Below, one piece after another: positions 38,273 through 50,861 of a stretch of DNA of 64,000 nucleotides; position 1 is the first letter of the stretch; every line of letters begins with the position of its first letter. The position numbers and the translations under genes were made by a program. The notes beneath the pieces were generated by a model. The model saw only the letters and a list, made by a program, of their open reading frames with translations, was not told where the DNA came from and searched no databases. Location: NCBI GenBank assembly GCA_024734555.1, contig JANPWX010000081.1, positions 898,452 to 962,451 of the forward strand, given 5' to 3'. This stretch comes from Trochalopteron elliotii (taxonomy: Eukaryota > Chordata > Aves > Passeriformes > Leiothrichidae).

Positions 38273-41200
38273 AAAAAAAAAAAAAAAAGTAGTAAATGCT
38301 ATGTATTGCAGACCTCTGTGAATATGGCACTACAGGGTGTTATCTAACCAAGTAATTTGGCATTTTCAAAATTAGAAATATGGAGCACGAATTTTACTGG
38401 ATTTTAGCATTTTTTTGTATTGGTACTTCATTATTTAAGAAGCTTCAGCGATTTTATTAGACTGGGCTTTTGAGAGTTAGAAAAACCATTGAATTAAAAG
38501 TCTTTATTTCTGTATTCCTTACTGTTTTTCATTTTATTCTTTCCATTACACTTATTTATTTCAAGTACATTATTTTTGCTGAGGTCCATAGTGTAGGACA
38601 AAATGTTTGACCATACCATTTCATGTATTTGCATACAAAACTATATCATTCAGGTAGTGGAGTAGTCTTTTAATTACAATTGTTTACTTTTTGATAAACA
38701 AAAGTGACAAAGTCCAAGTCACTAGTAGTTCATACAGCAGCTGATACTGGCCTGTCTTTATCTCTTCAGTGTCTGTGACACCTGGTTAGCTTCTTCTAAC
38801 ACTTTCATAACAAGATATATTTAAATATCACAATTTAAATATTGCACTATTTGAACCTCCTATCTCAAGCATTTAGTCTTCTGAGATTTCTTGCCATTCA
38901 TGTTACCAAGGCTGCATCTGTGTCAAATTTTTCATCATCTAAGAGAAAAACAAGCATCTCTTTTGCAATGCTGTGGAGTTCAAGTGCCTTTCTTTCTAAA
39001 CACCTACAAAAACCTATATGTTCCAAAACATACATTGCCAAATACACATTTTTCAGAGAACTGCTTCATACATTTATTTCTGTAAGGTAGACAAATACAT
39101 TTTGTTTGCAAAATGTCGTCCCTTTAAAGTATTGCAACTGTACTTGGAGGCAAAACGAATGTAACACTGTCCCTACAAGATTCTTGAATTTGAAAGAGGA
39201 AAAATAAGCTATTTTTAAGGCAAAGAAATTACTTTGCACCATGAAATGTACTATTCTGCTCACTACCTGGTAGGGTGCCTTTGTAAATGCTGATAAAATG
39301 TATTTATTCCAAACATTACTGTTAACAGCTCATTGCCTAACTGAAAATAGCTTTCCTCAATAGGTGTCATTCTGCCCAAATTAAATTCAAGCCATTCATC
39401 TGATAAATTCAAAGATAGCACTCTAACCACCTAATGCTAAATTGTATATCAAAGCTATAAGTAGTCTGAATCCATACTGTGCAAGCTGTGAATACTTAAT
39501 AAAATTATTAGAAGTGAGGAAAGCAACTACCTTTAACTCATCACCTGATAGTTCATTTGCTGTTTTAAAAAACATATTTACATAAATACAAGCTAATTAG
39601 GGCATTCTTCTTAAGTCTGAATGGCCATTGACACATCACAGTAATATTTTGGTGACACCAGTAAGAATCCAAAATTGTGCATGTTGTTATACTGACTCTA
39701 TTTTTTATTGTATGAAGGACTCTGTTCTGCAATCTAATTATTTTCAACTGAATCTATCTAATTATGAATGAAATAGACAAAAGCAACCTCATGATTTTTT
39801 CATCAGTACAATTAGGTTTTAAAATTTTATTGCTTTTTTAAATTTCTTTTTTTTTAAGAAAAAAACATGAATTATAAAGCCACAGACTAGTTTCTTGTAC
39901 TAAAAACTTGTAGTTCTATGGCATATAATGCAGTAACTAAGTACATATGCCTTACCAGTCTATGTGATTGAAATGCATCTTGTTTTTTTTTTTTTTCCAT
40001 AGAATTTATCTGCCCAAAAAATGCTGTATGAAATGTCACATGCTCCAAAGGATGAAGAGTGATAGATTTTCCTGGAAATACATATGGTATATACAAGATA
40101 TGTACAAGTTTTAAAAGATAAAAGTGAGTTACAGTTTTGACACTCTGTCATGTCTATGAGACTGAACACTTTGTTAGACTTCTGACAAGCAGAGGAGTCC
40201 TTTCTTGAAAATACAAACTGAGATGCAGTCACCACATCAAGTCCCATGGTGCTAATTTTTCTAAGTAGCAAATGTCACTGTGTTCTTTGATCTTGGGTCT
40301 TTTTTTTTTTTTTTTGGTCTTCATTATTACTTATTAACTTTGTCACCATTTCACAAGTATATGAAGTTGGGAAAAAGTATGAGACCTCATGTTAAATTCA
40401 TATGTGCCTCCACAGTTCTGAGCTCCTGATAAAGTCGTGAAGAGCTACTCGGTGAATTTATAGTCTGTAGCATATTTCAGCTCACACTAAAGGAGACAGC
40501 TGGCTCTGGTCTACAATCAAATAATCTGTTTACTGCATCAACAACATCTCCATTGAACTCTATAGGACCTAGACCACATGAAGACTATCAGATTGCAAAT
40601 TAGCTGCCTAAAGAGAGGAATTTAATGTTGTCTGAAAGACCCTTGGGAATCCAAGAACTTAATGTGACCCTTACTGGTATGACTCAGAAACTGAATGAAT
40701 TGTACTCAGCTCTGGGGGCAGCTGAGCTAGGAAAGTTGTGAAAAAGGGCACTAGACACATGAAGCCCACACATGCATGAAGCACATGCAGACACCTTGAT
40801 TTGAGAGCTGCTAAACCTAAGCTGTGCCTTCCAGTACCACTCGAGATGCCTTAGATTCTCCCACCTTATTTCCACATGCCACTCCAGAGCCATGTGAATC
40901 TGCTTGTGACCCTGCTGCCTCCATGAAAATGTCTTGGACACTGACGGGCTGGGAGTCTACCTCCAGGCAGAATCAGATCATAGGTGTCCATGCCTGCATG
41001 CACACACAGTGTGGGTTGATTCCTTCCCTACACTGTATGTGAAAAATGAGCTCCCCTCTCTTAGAGAAATGTATAAGTTTAAAAAAAAAAATTAAAAATA
41101 GACAATTGGGAGACAAAAGAAAGGCAAAAGTATCTTGACTGAGGGTGCTTGGCACAAGACTAGCCAGCAGCACACACACCCTTTCAGATTTCTATTTTTA

Positions 41201-44200
41201 AGGATTGCTGTGTTACATATTCAATAGACCTTAATAAACGATTCAAACATTCTTTTCGAGTTTTTATCTGTTTCAAGTATCCCCAATCATCTTATCTGGT
41301 AGATTTATTTGTGGATGGCTCCACTCTGTCTGGTAACATGGGTCTCATGAAACTTTTTCTTGAGGCTTTTTGATTATTTTCATTTGGATAAAAAAACCAG
41401 AAAGTTAGCAATCTTTATGCAGGATTACAAGGTGATGCCCCCCCCCCCACCAATACCTTCTGGCTTGGTCAGTTTAGATGTTACAAAGAAGAAAAAAAAC
41501 CCCAAAAAACAGTCTTTTTACTGTTAACTCTCTGGTACAATCAAAAAATAAACATTCATTACCTTTCTAAACTCTATTAATGAAACATAATACCATACAA
41601 TTATACATATGGTATTCATGTTAATATTTGTGAAAAGCCAACTCTATAATATGCATTTATAACATTGTAGCACCACGTTCTCCTTATGTTCTCCTTTCCA
41701 ATAATGTGGTTGAAGAGCTTCTGAAAGAATAACTTGTTAGAAAAGCTCCTGCATATTAAATATGTACACAAAAAACCCACAAACAAACAACAACAACAAA
41801 AAAAACCCCACCACTTTGTTTTTTAATTCTTTCTGTTATCTAGGTTTGTTTTTTTCCAAAACTCACCAAAGTGGCATTTAGAAATATTTTCTCAGTTTTT
41901 CAGAAGTCAATAACTACAGTGTGTAAACATTCTTCAAGCATGCATTTATAACATGCTAGCAGAAGTCCCTTCAAGTACATACCTCTATGCTTTTTTCAAG
42001 TTATTTCTTAAAAATACAGAGTGGCTTATTTTCAGTTTGTTGATTTCTCTGTTCTGCACTGGCTGATGCAGGTTCCTGGCTGCATAATTGCAGCTGACAG
42101 CAGCTGACCTCTCTGCAGAGTCTGAGCTCTGGAGATGGAAACCTGAACTATTTTATGGACCTCTTCTTGGTTTCTGTGTGAAACTGAAATGCTCACCTCC
42201 CATCAGTTTGCAGCCAAAATCAGTGCATTAACTAATAGTAAACAATTTGAGTGGCTAAGGCTCTCAGACACGTTTGAGAGGCTTCCATGAAAGTGTGAAA
42301 GATTAAAGTATATAATTTGAACAAGAGAATTATAGAACAATATTTAAGGTCTGCTTTTAGAAATCAGTTGTGAAAACATTTGTGTGATCCTTTCCTACAA
42401 GAATCAGAGGAGAAATGTTTTTGAGGTATTTTTTGAGGTATCTGTGAGCAGGGCAGTCCAGTATGCAGAAAATTCTGCTGTGGAGCAGAAGGTCTCTGCA
42501 CTACTCACTATATGGCAGACAGAATTCCACTGTTTTTGAGTTATATTTTTCCATTTAGCTACTTTTAAGAGAGAAACAAAAAAGCACAAATACAAAAAGA
42601 ATCAAAATAAAATAATGACTTCATTTCCTCTAGCCAGGAAAAAAAAAATTGGCTTATCCAAATCCATGAAGCTGCAATGCAGGTATTTGGACACATCCTG
42701 CATGATGTGCAGAAGTGGCTCTGCAATGGTGAAAATTCCTGGAGTCTTTCCTATTTATTCTGCCAACACTCCTCTAGGACTAATGAGGTAGGACGCAGCA
42801 GAGCATGGAATGTTAAGCAGTCTGAGGTATGCATTCATAAGAAGAATGCATAGACTTGGCTACATAAACACTAGTTCTGCTTCTAGATAATGTGTAAATT
42901 TCATAAATAATTGAGACTACTCTGAAGATTTCTATGAAATGCAGGACAGGAGCTACACATATACATTATTTTTGAAATAAGAAGTCTTCCTGTCTCATGT
43001 ATTTCATGGTCGTGGTAAAAATAATAGAGATGGGCAAGGACAGCATGAATGTGATACGTATCTGGCAGGAATTGAAGCATGGAGAATTAAAAAGACCTGC
43101 CCAAAATCCATTACACAGACCAAATGTACTACAAAGTAGCTAAATCCCACCCTAAAATTTTATTTTCCCTCAATGATGAAAAATATTCTCCCTCACTGTT
43201 TTTCTCATCATACCTTTTGTTATCACTAGAATTGCTAAAAGGAGCCTTTTGATGTGGTATTTTAGGTATCTTTGGGGAAGGTTTGGGATTTGGTGGTTTT
43301 GATAGTTTTGGGGGTTTCTAAACTTCTCTTGAAGCCTGTCTTGTGTATGACCATTAACTAAGTCAGAGTACCTGGCTTTCAGTGTGAGCTTTGATTAGAA
43401 TGGCCAAAGCAACAGGGGACACTGTGCAATTAAAAAAAATAGCTTTTAGGCCATACTACTTTCATTCATCTGTAAGTGCTGTGTATCCATTTTTAATGTA
43501 GATGATCACATTAAATGCAAACAAGAAGCTTTTTCAGAGTATGAACTGATCTTCTGCACAAAAAATGCTATTCTTTTGATGATCATTGCTACCAAAAATT
43601 CCCTTTTACATAATCCTCTAGAAAGCATAAAAACTCCTATGATGTTATTTTACAGAATAGGTTTGCCAACAGTTTTGCTGTGTGGTAACTTGTAATGACC
43701 TCAGCTCTAATCAAGCACACAAACTTTTAACAGAGTTGTGATAAACACTGAAACATTTCCTGAATGCCCCATGCATGAGTTTGAGTGAATAGAATTATTC
43801 ACGGCTCCTGCTTAGAAGCTTTCAATAGCAAATTACTCCCTAATTTAGGCTATCACTGGAAAACAATATTTTACTATTCATTCCATCAAATAATCATTAA
43901 TTAACTGCTCTAAATCACTAATATTTCAGCTAATCCACAAAAGAGCTTGTACTCTATGTGTGCCTTTACTAAAGATAAACTGGGAAGTTCAGTTAAGTTT
44001 AGAAAAATCTACGAAGCTGAATAACCTGCAACAACTCCTCATTTTTTGTATTTAACATCATGTAGGCAACATCCTTTTGCAAGATGCTCTCTACTCAAAG
44101 ATTGACTGCAGCCTAAGTACAGCAGTATAAGAAACCTGCAGAGGATTGTGCCTCTGTGTTAATACCCTGCTAAATCTGACACCACAAAGTAGAATGGCAA

Positions 44201-44750
44201 GAATGTACATCCTGATACAAGTATATAGTTAAATATTATAGTACTCCTTTATTTTTCCAATCATTTTATAATACCTTTAGCAACATGTGATAGAGAAAGG
44301 AAATAAATTGTAGCTTATGAATGGTTCCAAACCAAATTACTCTGGGAATTAAACCTCATACAATTATTCAGATCCAAGAGAACACATTTCTCTGGATGTT
44401 TTACTGCTTTCATCTTCCTATCCGTCGAAAGTATGTGTTGTCCTTATCAGCCAATGATCTTACCTTCATCACCTTCTTGAGTATGGTTTATATCTCCAGA
44501 CTAGAGGAACTGATCACTTTTTTACAAAAAAAAAAAAAAAAAAGAAAAAAGAAATTATGAGAATCCATTTCTTGAATGACACATTTAAAGACTCATATAC
44601 TTACTGGGGCAAGTTATTTTGTCTCAGTCTGCAACTCTCCTTTGAAACATTTTATTGCTGTAAGCAGAGCTCTAGGGTAGCGTTGGTCAGTGGAATTGAA
44701 AGGTTCCTTCCTGAAAACACAAATTAAGTTATTAATTAAGTTAACTTCAC
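38273..44750. other. AT-rich noncoding stretch
   Basis: No confident gene or mobile element. Homopolymers occur at 40300-40315 (T), 41438-41448 (C11) and 44526-44543 (A). The block at about 40680-41060 is clearly richer in GC than its surroundings but I do not recognise it. The frames at 39960, 40684, 40824 and 40973 overlap one another and show no domain. Confidence 0.55.
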
Positions 44751-45332
44751 GGAGAATCATGGGATCCTTGGAAAATACTTCTGAGAACATCGAGTCCAGC
44801 CTATGACCAGACACCAACCTGTCAACTAGACCATGATGGCTCTGAGTGCTACATCCAACCTTTCCTTAAACACTTCCAGGGATGATGACTGCACCACCTC
44901 CTTGGACAGTCCATCCCAGTGTCTAATCACCCTTTCTGCGAAGGAATTTTTTCTAACATCCAGCCTAAACCTCCCCTGGTCCAATTGGTGATTATGGTCT
45001 CTTGCTGCTTGTCTGGGAGTATAAACTGACTCCCATGCAGCTAGAACCTCCTCTGAGGGAGCTGTAGAGATTGATAAAGTTTCCCTTGAGCTGTCCTTTT
45101 TCCAGGCTAAACAAACCCAGCCTCTACAGCCATTCCTCACAGGAACTTGTGCTCAAGAATCTTCACCAGCTGCATTGTCCTTCTCTGGACTCACTCCAGC
45201 CCTTCAACCTCCTTACAGAATTCAGGGGCCCAGAACTTGACACAGGACTCCAGGTGTAGCCTCACCAGTGCTGAGTACAGGGGGTTGAATCACTGCCCTG
45301 GTTCTGCTGGCCACAACAAACAACCCAGGACA
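44751..45332 (-). mobile_element. CR1 LINE, 3' end with ORF2 C-terminus
   Basis: A minus-strand CR1 copy. On the plus strand it opens with a reverse-complemented tail ('ggagaatcatgggatc') and 'catcgagtccagcc', then the 3' UTR, then ORF2. Its 5' end, on the right, fades in 'ccctggttctgctggccaca' near 45332. It is among the better preserved copies in the window, and the last part of ORF2 still reads open (separate entry). Confidence 0.94.
44826..45140 (-). pseudogene. CR1 ORF2 C-terminal remnant, still open
   Basis: This is the end of the CR1 ORF2 polyprotein (endonuclease plus reverse transcriptase), read in sense on the minus strand. Its last half carries the conserved CR1 C-terminal signature: [10 protein letters not shown], then [14 protein letters not shown], then [13 protein letters not shown]. 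About 104 codons stay open to a stop at the usual family position. It lacks the catalytic domains, and upstream codons on the same strand are broken, so it is a fossil and not a gene. The methionine at its start is not a biological start site. Confidence 0.85.
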
Positions 45333-47620
45333 CCAAACTTGCTACATTTGGAAGAATAGCATGTTTTAAAGGAGAAAAAAATAACTAAAAAAAGCATGAT
45401 CAGATTTTTCTTTTAACATTATTTAATTTTCTTCTTTAGTTAAACAACAATCACTATGTTGCAGACAATGGTGAAAATTTCCAACCCAAATTACTCAAGA
45501 ATTAAGAATTGAATTGTATTCTAAAGTGCATGCAGACTAAGAATAAAATTTGGAATAGAACACAATTCAGTTTTGTTATATTTATTTTGTGGTTCTCAGA
45601 TGATCCATTAATTTGTTTTTTTCTCCTCCAGCAGATTTTCTCCTAACATGAATTCCCAGCTAACAAAAGGTGATTGGAGTGGGCACCATGCCACAGAATC
45701 TTCTGCAAGATATGTGCTGTAAATCAAGATGGGTGTCACTGGCTCCCCACTGCACCTATTTTCAGTTGGCAAACTGGTCCCATTTCCTCTAACAAACCAG
45801 CACTATGCTAAAACTTGATTGAGGACACATTGTCTCAAGCTGCACACCACAGACATTGTCTGCAGTTATGCATCTGGACAGTTGTCTCAATACTTACAGC
45901 CCCTAGGAAATGCTAATTTAAAATGCAGTCATGAAATGGTGAAAATGTTAAATGTCCTGTGAGAAATTATTACCATTTCTACAGATATTGCAATGCATTT
46001 TGCAAGGGAGGACATGCCAGGTTAAATAAATGGGAAGGGAATACAGTAGAATATAATCAGAGAAATACGATGAAAGTTTAATTGTCAAGATCCATGGGGT
46101 TTGTTTTGTTTTGTTTTGTTCATTTATCTGAACAAGATGGTTGGATGTTGTTTGTTTGCTTGTTTGTTTCCTGTCATCCCTTAACATTTGAAATGTGACT
46201 ATCTGCCAAGTATAAATTTGAAACTATCTTTATGCACTACTGTATATTTTGGATACATTTCATTAAAGTTACTGTTTTTATTTTATTGTATTAAAGTGTC
46301 ATTTTTTATTATATTTCACTGACTGTAAAATTTTTTTTATAGCATAACTTTATTCCAAGTATGCCACAGATAATACAATCATTTAAATGTTTGGCCAAAT
46401 GCACTGCTGCCATAAGTATTTTGATGTTTTTGCTCAAGCATACTAGACACAAGAACTTCTTTTTGCATAGTAGAGGAAAATAGGCTAAGGCACCTTCTGA
46501 AGTAAGAGATAAATTAGACTATTCAGATGTTCCAGAATTAAAATAAGTATGGAAATTTAGTAACCCAGGGTCAACTGATCCATTGTTTTATCAGAGAGAA
46601 AGAGGGTAAATCATTTGTTAGGAAGAAAAATTAAATGTACATACAGTTGACAAAATTGATAGTGAGATGGATTGTTATTAAAGTGATCCCTTTTAGCCCA
46701 ATGACATCTTCTAAGGTATTAAATAGTTTAGAACTCCTTCTGAGATCAGGCTGATATAAAATATTCAACATCCCTCCACTTCATGCCAAAAATATTTCAC
46801 TAAAATTAGAGTCAGACATATTTAAAATAATTGGTAATATCAGCTTTGCACAGGATGGCAAAAGGGCTGGGAGATTTAATAATAGTTTCATTGATCTTTG
46901 CATATGAGAATAATCCTCTTTGGAAATGAGGTTGCTAATGCAGAAATGAGCTTTCCTTTTTTCTGGCTGTACACAGATTAACGATCAAATGCTTCTTCAC
47001 GAAGTATTTCCTGTAAAAAAGAAACTTATGCACTGTGTATGAGCGAGGTAAAAAGAAGCTGATATCTGGTTAAAAAATCCAGGTATATCTGAACACTCAG
47101 GGGAATATGCTTATTCCATATGCCTTTTTTTTTTTTTTTTTTTAATAATGGCACAGGAAAAATAATTCTGACAATGCTGAAATTCATGAAATACCTGAAA
47201 ACAGTAATTTCTGAATGAACAAACTGGAAAAATTGAAATTAAATCAAAACTTCATTTAAGATAAAATACCATTGAAAATTTGATATGCTATTTATTAGTT
47301 CATGTGATAAACATCTGGGCACTTCCTACATGAATTCTTGAAGCTGACAGTGATTGACATTGGCATTTTTAGACAATTTAAACTCATGAGATTCTAAGTA
47401 GCGTTTGAAAGACACCAGATATTCAGTATTTCTTCAAGCAGTATTTCTAAACCCTGCTAAACCATGCTAACATGCCTGACTTTTTAAAATGTTATATTTG
47501 TAAGAATAAGTGTAATTTATGAACAAACAATGCATCTTGATCTGAGAAATGACAACACTTCATACACTCACACACAGACGTGCAGAAAAGCAGTCTCAGA
47601 ATCCAAAAGGTGCTATTGAA
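45333..47620. other. AT-rich noncoding stretch
   Basis: No recognisable gene. A TTTTG repeat occurs at 46099-46120 and a TTTG/CTTG-rich patch at about 46147-46168. A T19 run is at 47125-47143. The block at about 45640-45890 has higher complexity and GC than its surroundings but no identifiable product. Confidence 0.55.
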
Positions 47621-47621
47621 T

Positions 47622-48105
47622 AATCACAGACTCATAGAACAGTTTGGACTGAAAGACACCTCAAAGATCATTTATTCCGACCTCCCTGCTATGGTCAGGG
47701 ACACCTTGGCATAGACCAGCTTGCCCAAATCCCTGTAACCTGGCCTTGAACACTTCCAGGCATGGGGCATCAACCACTTCCCTGGGCAGCCTGTGCCAGT
47801 GCCTCACCACCCCTATAAACTAAGATTTCCTTTCTAATATCTAATGTCAACCTGCCCCCTCTCAGTTCAGAGCCACTCCCCCTTGTCCTATGATTACATG
47901 CCCCAGCAAACAGTCCCTCTCCAGCCTTTTTGGAAGCTCCCTTGTTACTGGAAGGCTGCTAAGAATTCTCCCTGGAGCCTTCTCTTTTCCAGGCTGAACA
48001 GCCCCAGCTGTCCCAGACTCACAGGAGAGGTGTTCCAGCCCCTAGATTATCTTCATGGCCCTTCTCTGGACATGCTACAGTAAGTCCACATCCTTCTTAT
48101 GTTGC
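47622..48105 (-). mobile_element. CR1 LINE, 3' end fragment
   Basis: A minus-strand CR1 copy. On the plus strand it runs from the tail ('aatcacagactcatagaac') through 'cacctcaaagatcat', 'cacttccaggcatggggcat' and 'gggcagcctgtgccagtgcc' into ORF2 ('ccttctctggacatgct'). Similarity stops near 48105, about 30 bp before the LTR at 48135. The plus-strand frame at 47844-48083 is an antisense shadow. Confidence 0.94.
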
Positions 48106-48134
48106 CACTTTCATTCATATTAGCCAAACATTGC

Positions 48135-48816
48135 TGTCAGAGTCCAGGGCATCCCTTTGGGTGACCTGGGACCTGAAGAAGAGAATTTGAGCCCTGGACA
48201 GGGGGGTGTGAAGCTGGTCCAGGGGGGTTGGAGACCTTGGCACACAGCCCGGAAAGACACCGAGTTTGATTTTAGTCCATGGGAAAAGCTTCCAGCACTA
48301 GGAGAAGAATTGCAAACCTCAAGGGTGTGAAAATAGTAGCTTAGCACAGCAGGGGGTGAAAAATTTTGTAGTTTTAGGATTCTTAGTATAGAGGCAAATG
48401 GGGGACAAGATGGAGGATTTAGGGTGTTGCCCTAAGTTCTTCTCCTTCTTCCTCGTCCTCCATCTTCTAAGGTAGTGATGACACAAAGTAGTTTGAGGGG
48501 ATTGGGTTAAGGTACAAGTGACCTTTCTAGTATAGGCACTAAGCATTGGCACAAATAGTAAATAATGGACACGTAGTTATCTGTATAAGAGCAGAGCACC
48601 GCCTCACCGAGGGGCAGTCGCCTCGTGTCCCAGCCGCTGTCCGGACCTCGGCTGGGTGCAGAGAAAACTTTGAGATATCAAATAATAAACAACACGAGAA
48701 ACCTGAAAACAAGGCCTTGGAGACTCTGCTTTTTCACACGACGCGGCTCAGGGCTTTTAGAGGGCCAAGGACTTTTAACAGCCGGAATCTCGGGTGAGAA
48801 AACCAAACCCGAGACA
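48135..48816 (+). mobile_element. CpG-rich solo LTR with 4-bp target-site duplication
   Basis: A complete 682-bp LTR. It begins TGTCAGAG and ends CGAGACA, giving TG...CA termini with a short inverted repeat (TGTC/GACA). The tetramer TTGC flanks it on both sides (48131-48134 and 48817-48820). Within it are a TATA-like TATAA at 48584-48588 and, about 100 bp downstream, AATAAA at 48684-48689, which is the expected U3-R-U5 order. There is no primer-binding site or gag-like region next to it, so it is a recombined solo LTR. A 4-bp duplication fits gammaretrovirus-like (ERV1) insertions better than ERVL (5 bp) or ERVK (6 bp), but this class call is inference. The 3' third retains many CpG sites, which argues for a young insertion. 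Confidence 0.88.
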
Positions 48817-50784
48817 TTGCAAGGGTTCAATAGGACAGAGTTTGCAGGAGTCCAACTAGATATGTGAATTTCCATCTATTTATTGCACAATTTTTTTCAT
48901 CTACTGGCAAACACAGTACAACATAGCAATGTATGCATTTTGGAATGGGGTCTGAACTATATTTTAATCTTAACTCCTTGAGACTTGTAGTTTCCTATCT
49001 GTACTTAGACCAATACTACTTCAGTAGCTTGAATAAAGGAAGAAAGTGGTAATTTTGGTGTGAAACTTCTGGCTAGAAAAGTGAGAGATTGAAATTAAAA
49101 GAAAACCAACTAACTAACCAAGGAAAAAACAAACAAAAACCCCCAAAACTAAACAATTAAACCAAACTTACATGTAGAGGTGAAAAGATAAAAATCATCT
49201 TCATTTCAGAAGAGATGTCCAGATGACCTGAAATCTGATCAGAGAAATAAGACTTTGTACTGGGAAAAGTATGAGAGAAGAGGGGAACTTCACACAGAAG
49301 TGAAGTTCTTATACTGGCTATGGTTGAGTCATACTGACTTGGCATCTCAATTTCATTATACTTATTGAATATATATTTTCTGAAATTTAAACAGTTTTAA
49401 TAGAGTCTAAAGTAACTCTTGTCATAAATAAATGGCAACATGGAATTTAAAGAAACAAGCAAACGTTAAAAATATTCCAGCATTGTTCAGGAAATGCAAA
49501 AAAATCAATAAAAATAAGGTAAAAATTCCTGAGGCAGAGGAGGGGGGGAAAAACAAAAGTGAAAGCAAACCAATGACTAATGGAGTTAAAGAAAATCAGA
49601 AAGCATTTTCAGAGGGAATAAAATGAAATGGAGATTTTGTCTTGTTGGAGAACTAGCAAATTGTAGATCATAAAATTGAAAGTAAAGCAAAAATCTCTCA
49701 CTTGTAGTTGAATGAAAATGTGAGTATATGTCCACTGTGGTTGACATTATGAATTAAATAAGAACCTCAGAGTACATATGATGGAAGTACCCCTTAGGAA
49801 AATGTTAAACATCTATCCTCCATTCAGATTAAGAAATGGGCTCTGTCCCAAATGAGGAAAAATTCTACAAATTAATTCTAAAATTAAATTCTAAAATTTA
49901 TTACTTATTTTTTTAAAGACTTAATATTATGATTATTTAAAATATTTAGAATTAATATTAATTCTTTCAAATTTAAGCATAGGCAAAACAATAAAGTGCT
50001 TAATTTAACTTGGAAATCTGTGGACTTTTAAAATCTTATCTCATTCTTTATAAAGAATCTGTTTTATAATGTTGGAGTGGGTTTTTTGTAACTCTGTGTT
50101 AGACAACAATACTCTGATCAGGCATCTCAAGGACCTTTTAAAGTTTGTCATATGTAGTCTTCAGAGACACATATAGTTATAGTTCAATAGTTATAGATGG
50201 GTATTGCCATCTCAAAAATATCAGTAACTCAAAAAATGTACCCAATACAATATTGATAGTGGTATTATTAGTGATATGTTGCATAGTTTAGGGCTATTTA
50301 GCTTTTGTAATTGCAGATCTGTACAACTATATGTCAGTTGCTTTTAAAACATACGAAAAATTTTATAAAACAATCAGAAAAGTTTGAAAACAGTGGTTGA
50401 AAGGCTAAGGATCTAAATCTTGGGATGTCAGATTTAAGAAAATCAACTTATTCTGACTTTGAGAGATTATTTGAAGGTGACTTTGTGAAAATTACAACTA
50501 AAAGTGAGAAAAAAATTCAACCTTGGTCACAAATGCATAGGAATATCTGGACATTGAAATTAGATTAATTGGTTTTGAAAATAAGGCTTATTATCTTCTC
50601 AGCATGGGCAATTTTCTTTGCAACCATGTTATTGGAGTATCTGTTAATAACGACAATTTAAGTTGGCAAGATTTATTTTAACTATATCTTTCCAGTGTAT
50701 ACATATATGATGAAGCACAAATGAGATATTTATCTTCAGTTCACCATCAGCAATACCCCTGTCTTTAGCACATCTACTCATGTT
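48817..50784. other. AT-rich noncoding stretch
   Basis: Unique-looking sequence. The lysine-rich 64-codon frame at 49432-49626 has no recognisable family and is probably chance in A-rich DNA. An A/C-rich patch lies at about 49085-49160. Confidence 0.5.
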
Positions 50785-50848
50785 TTTGTTACATGTAATA
50801 AATTTGTAATTTATTTGTAAAGTAATTTGTTACATGTAATAAATTACT
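50785..50848. repeat. 41-bp period near-tandem repeat
   Basis: The 20-bp word TTTGTTACATGTAATAAATT occurs at 50785-50804 and again at 50826-50845, with an AT-rich spacer between. It lies about 15 bp outside the truncated edge of the LTR at 50862. Confidence 0.85.
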
Positions 50849-50861
50849 ACATATAAAGCTG

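Noticed and set aside
49432..49626. 64-codon lysine-rich frame as a small protein gene
   Set aside because: The lysine bias follows from A-rich DNA. No family resemblance and no supporting context.
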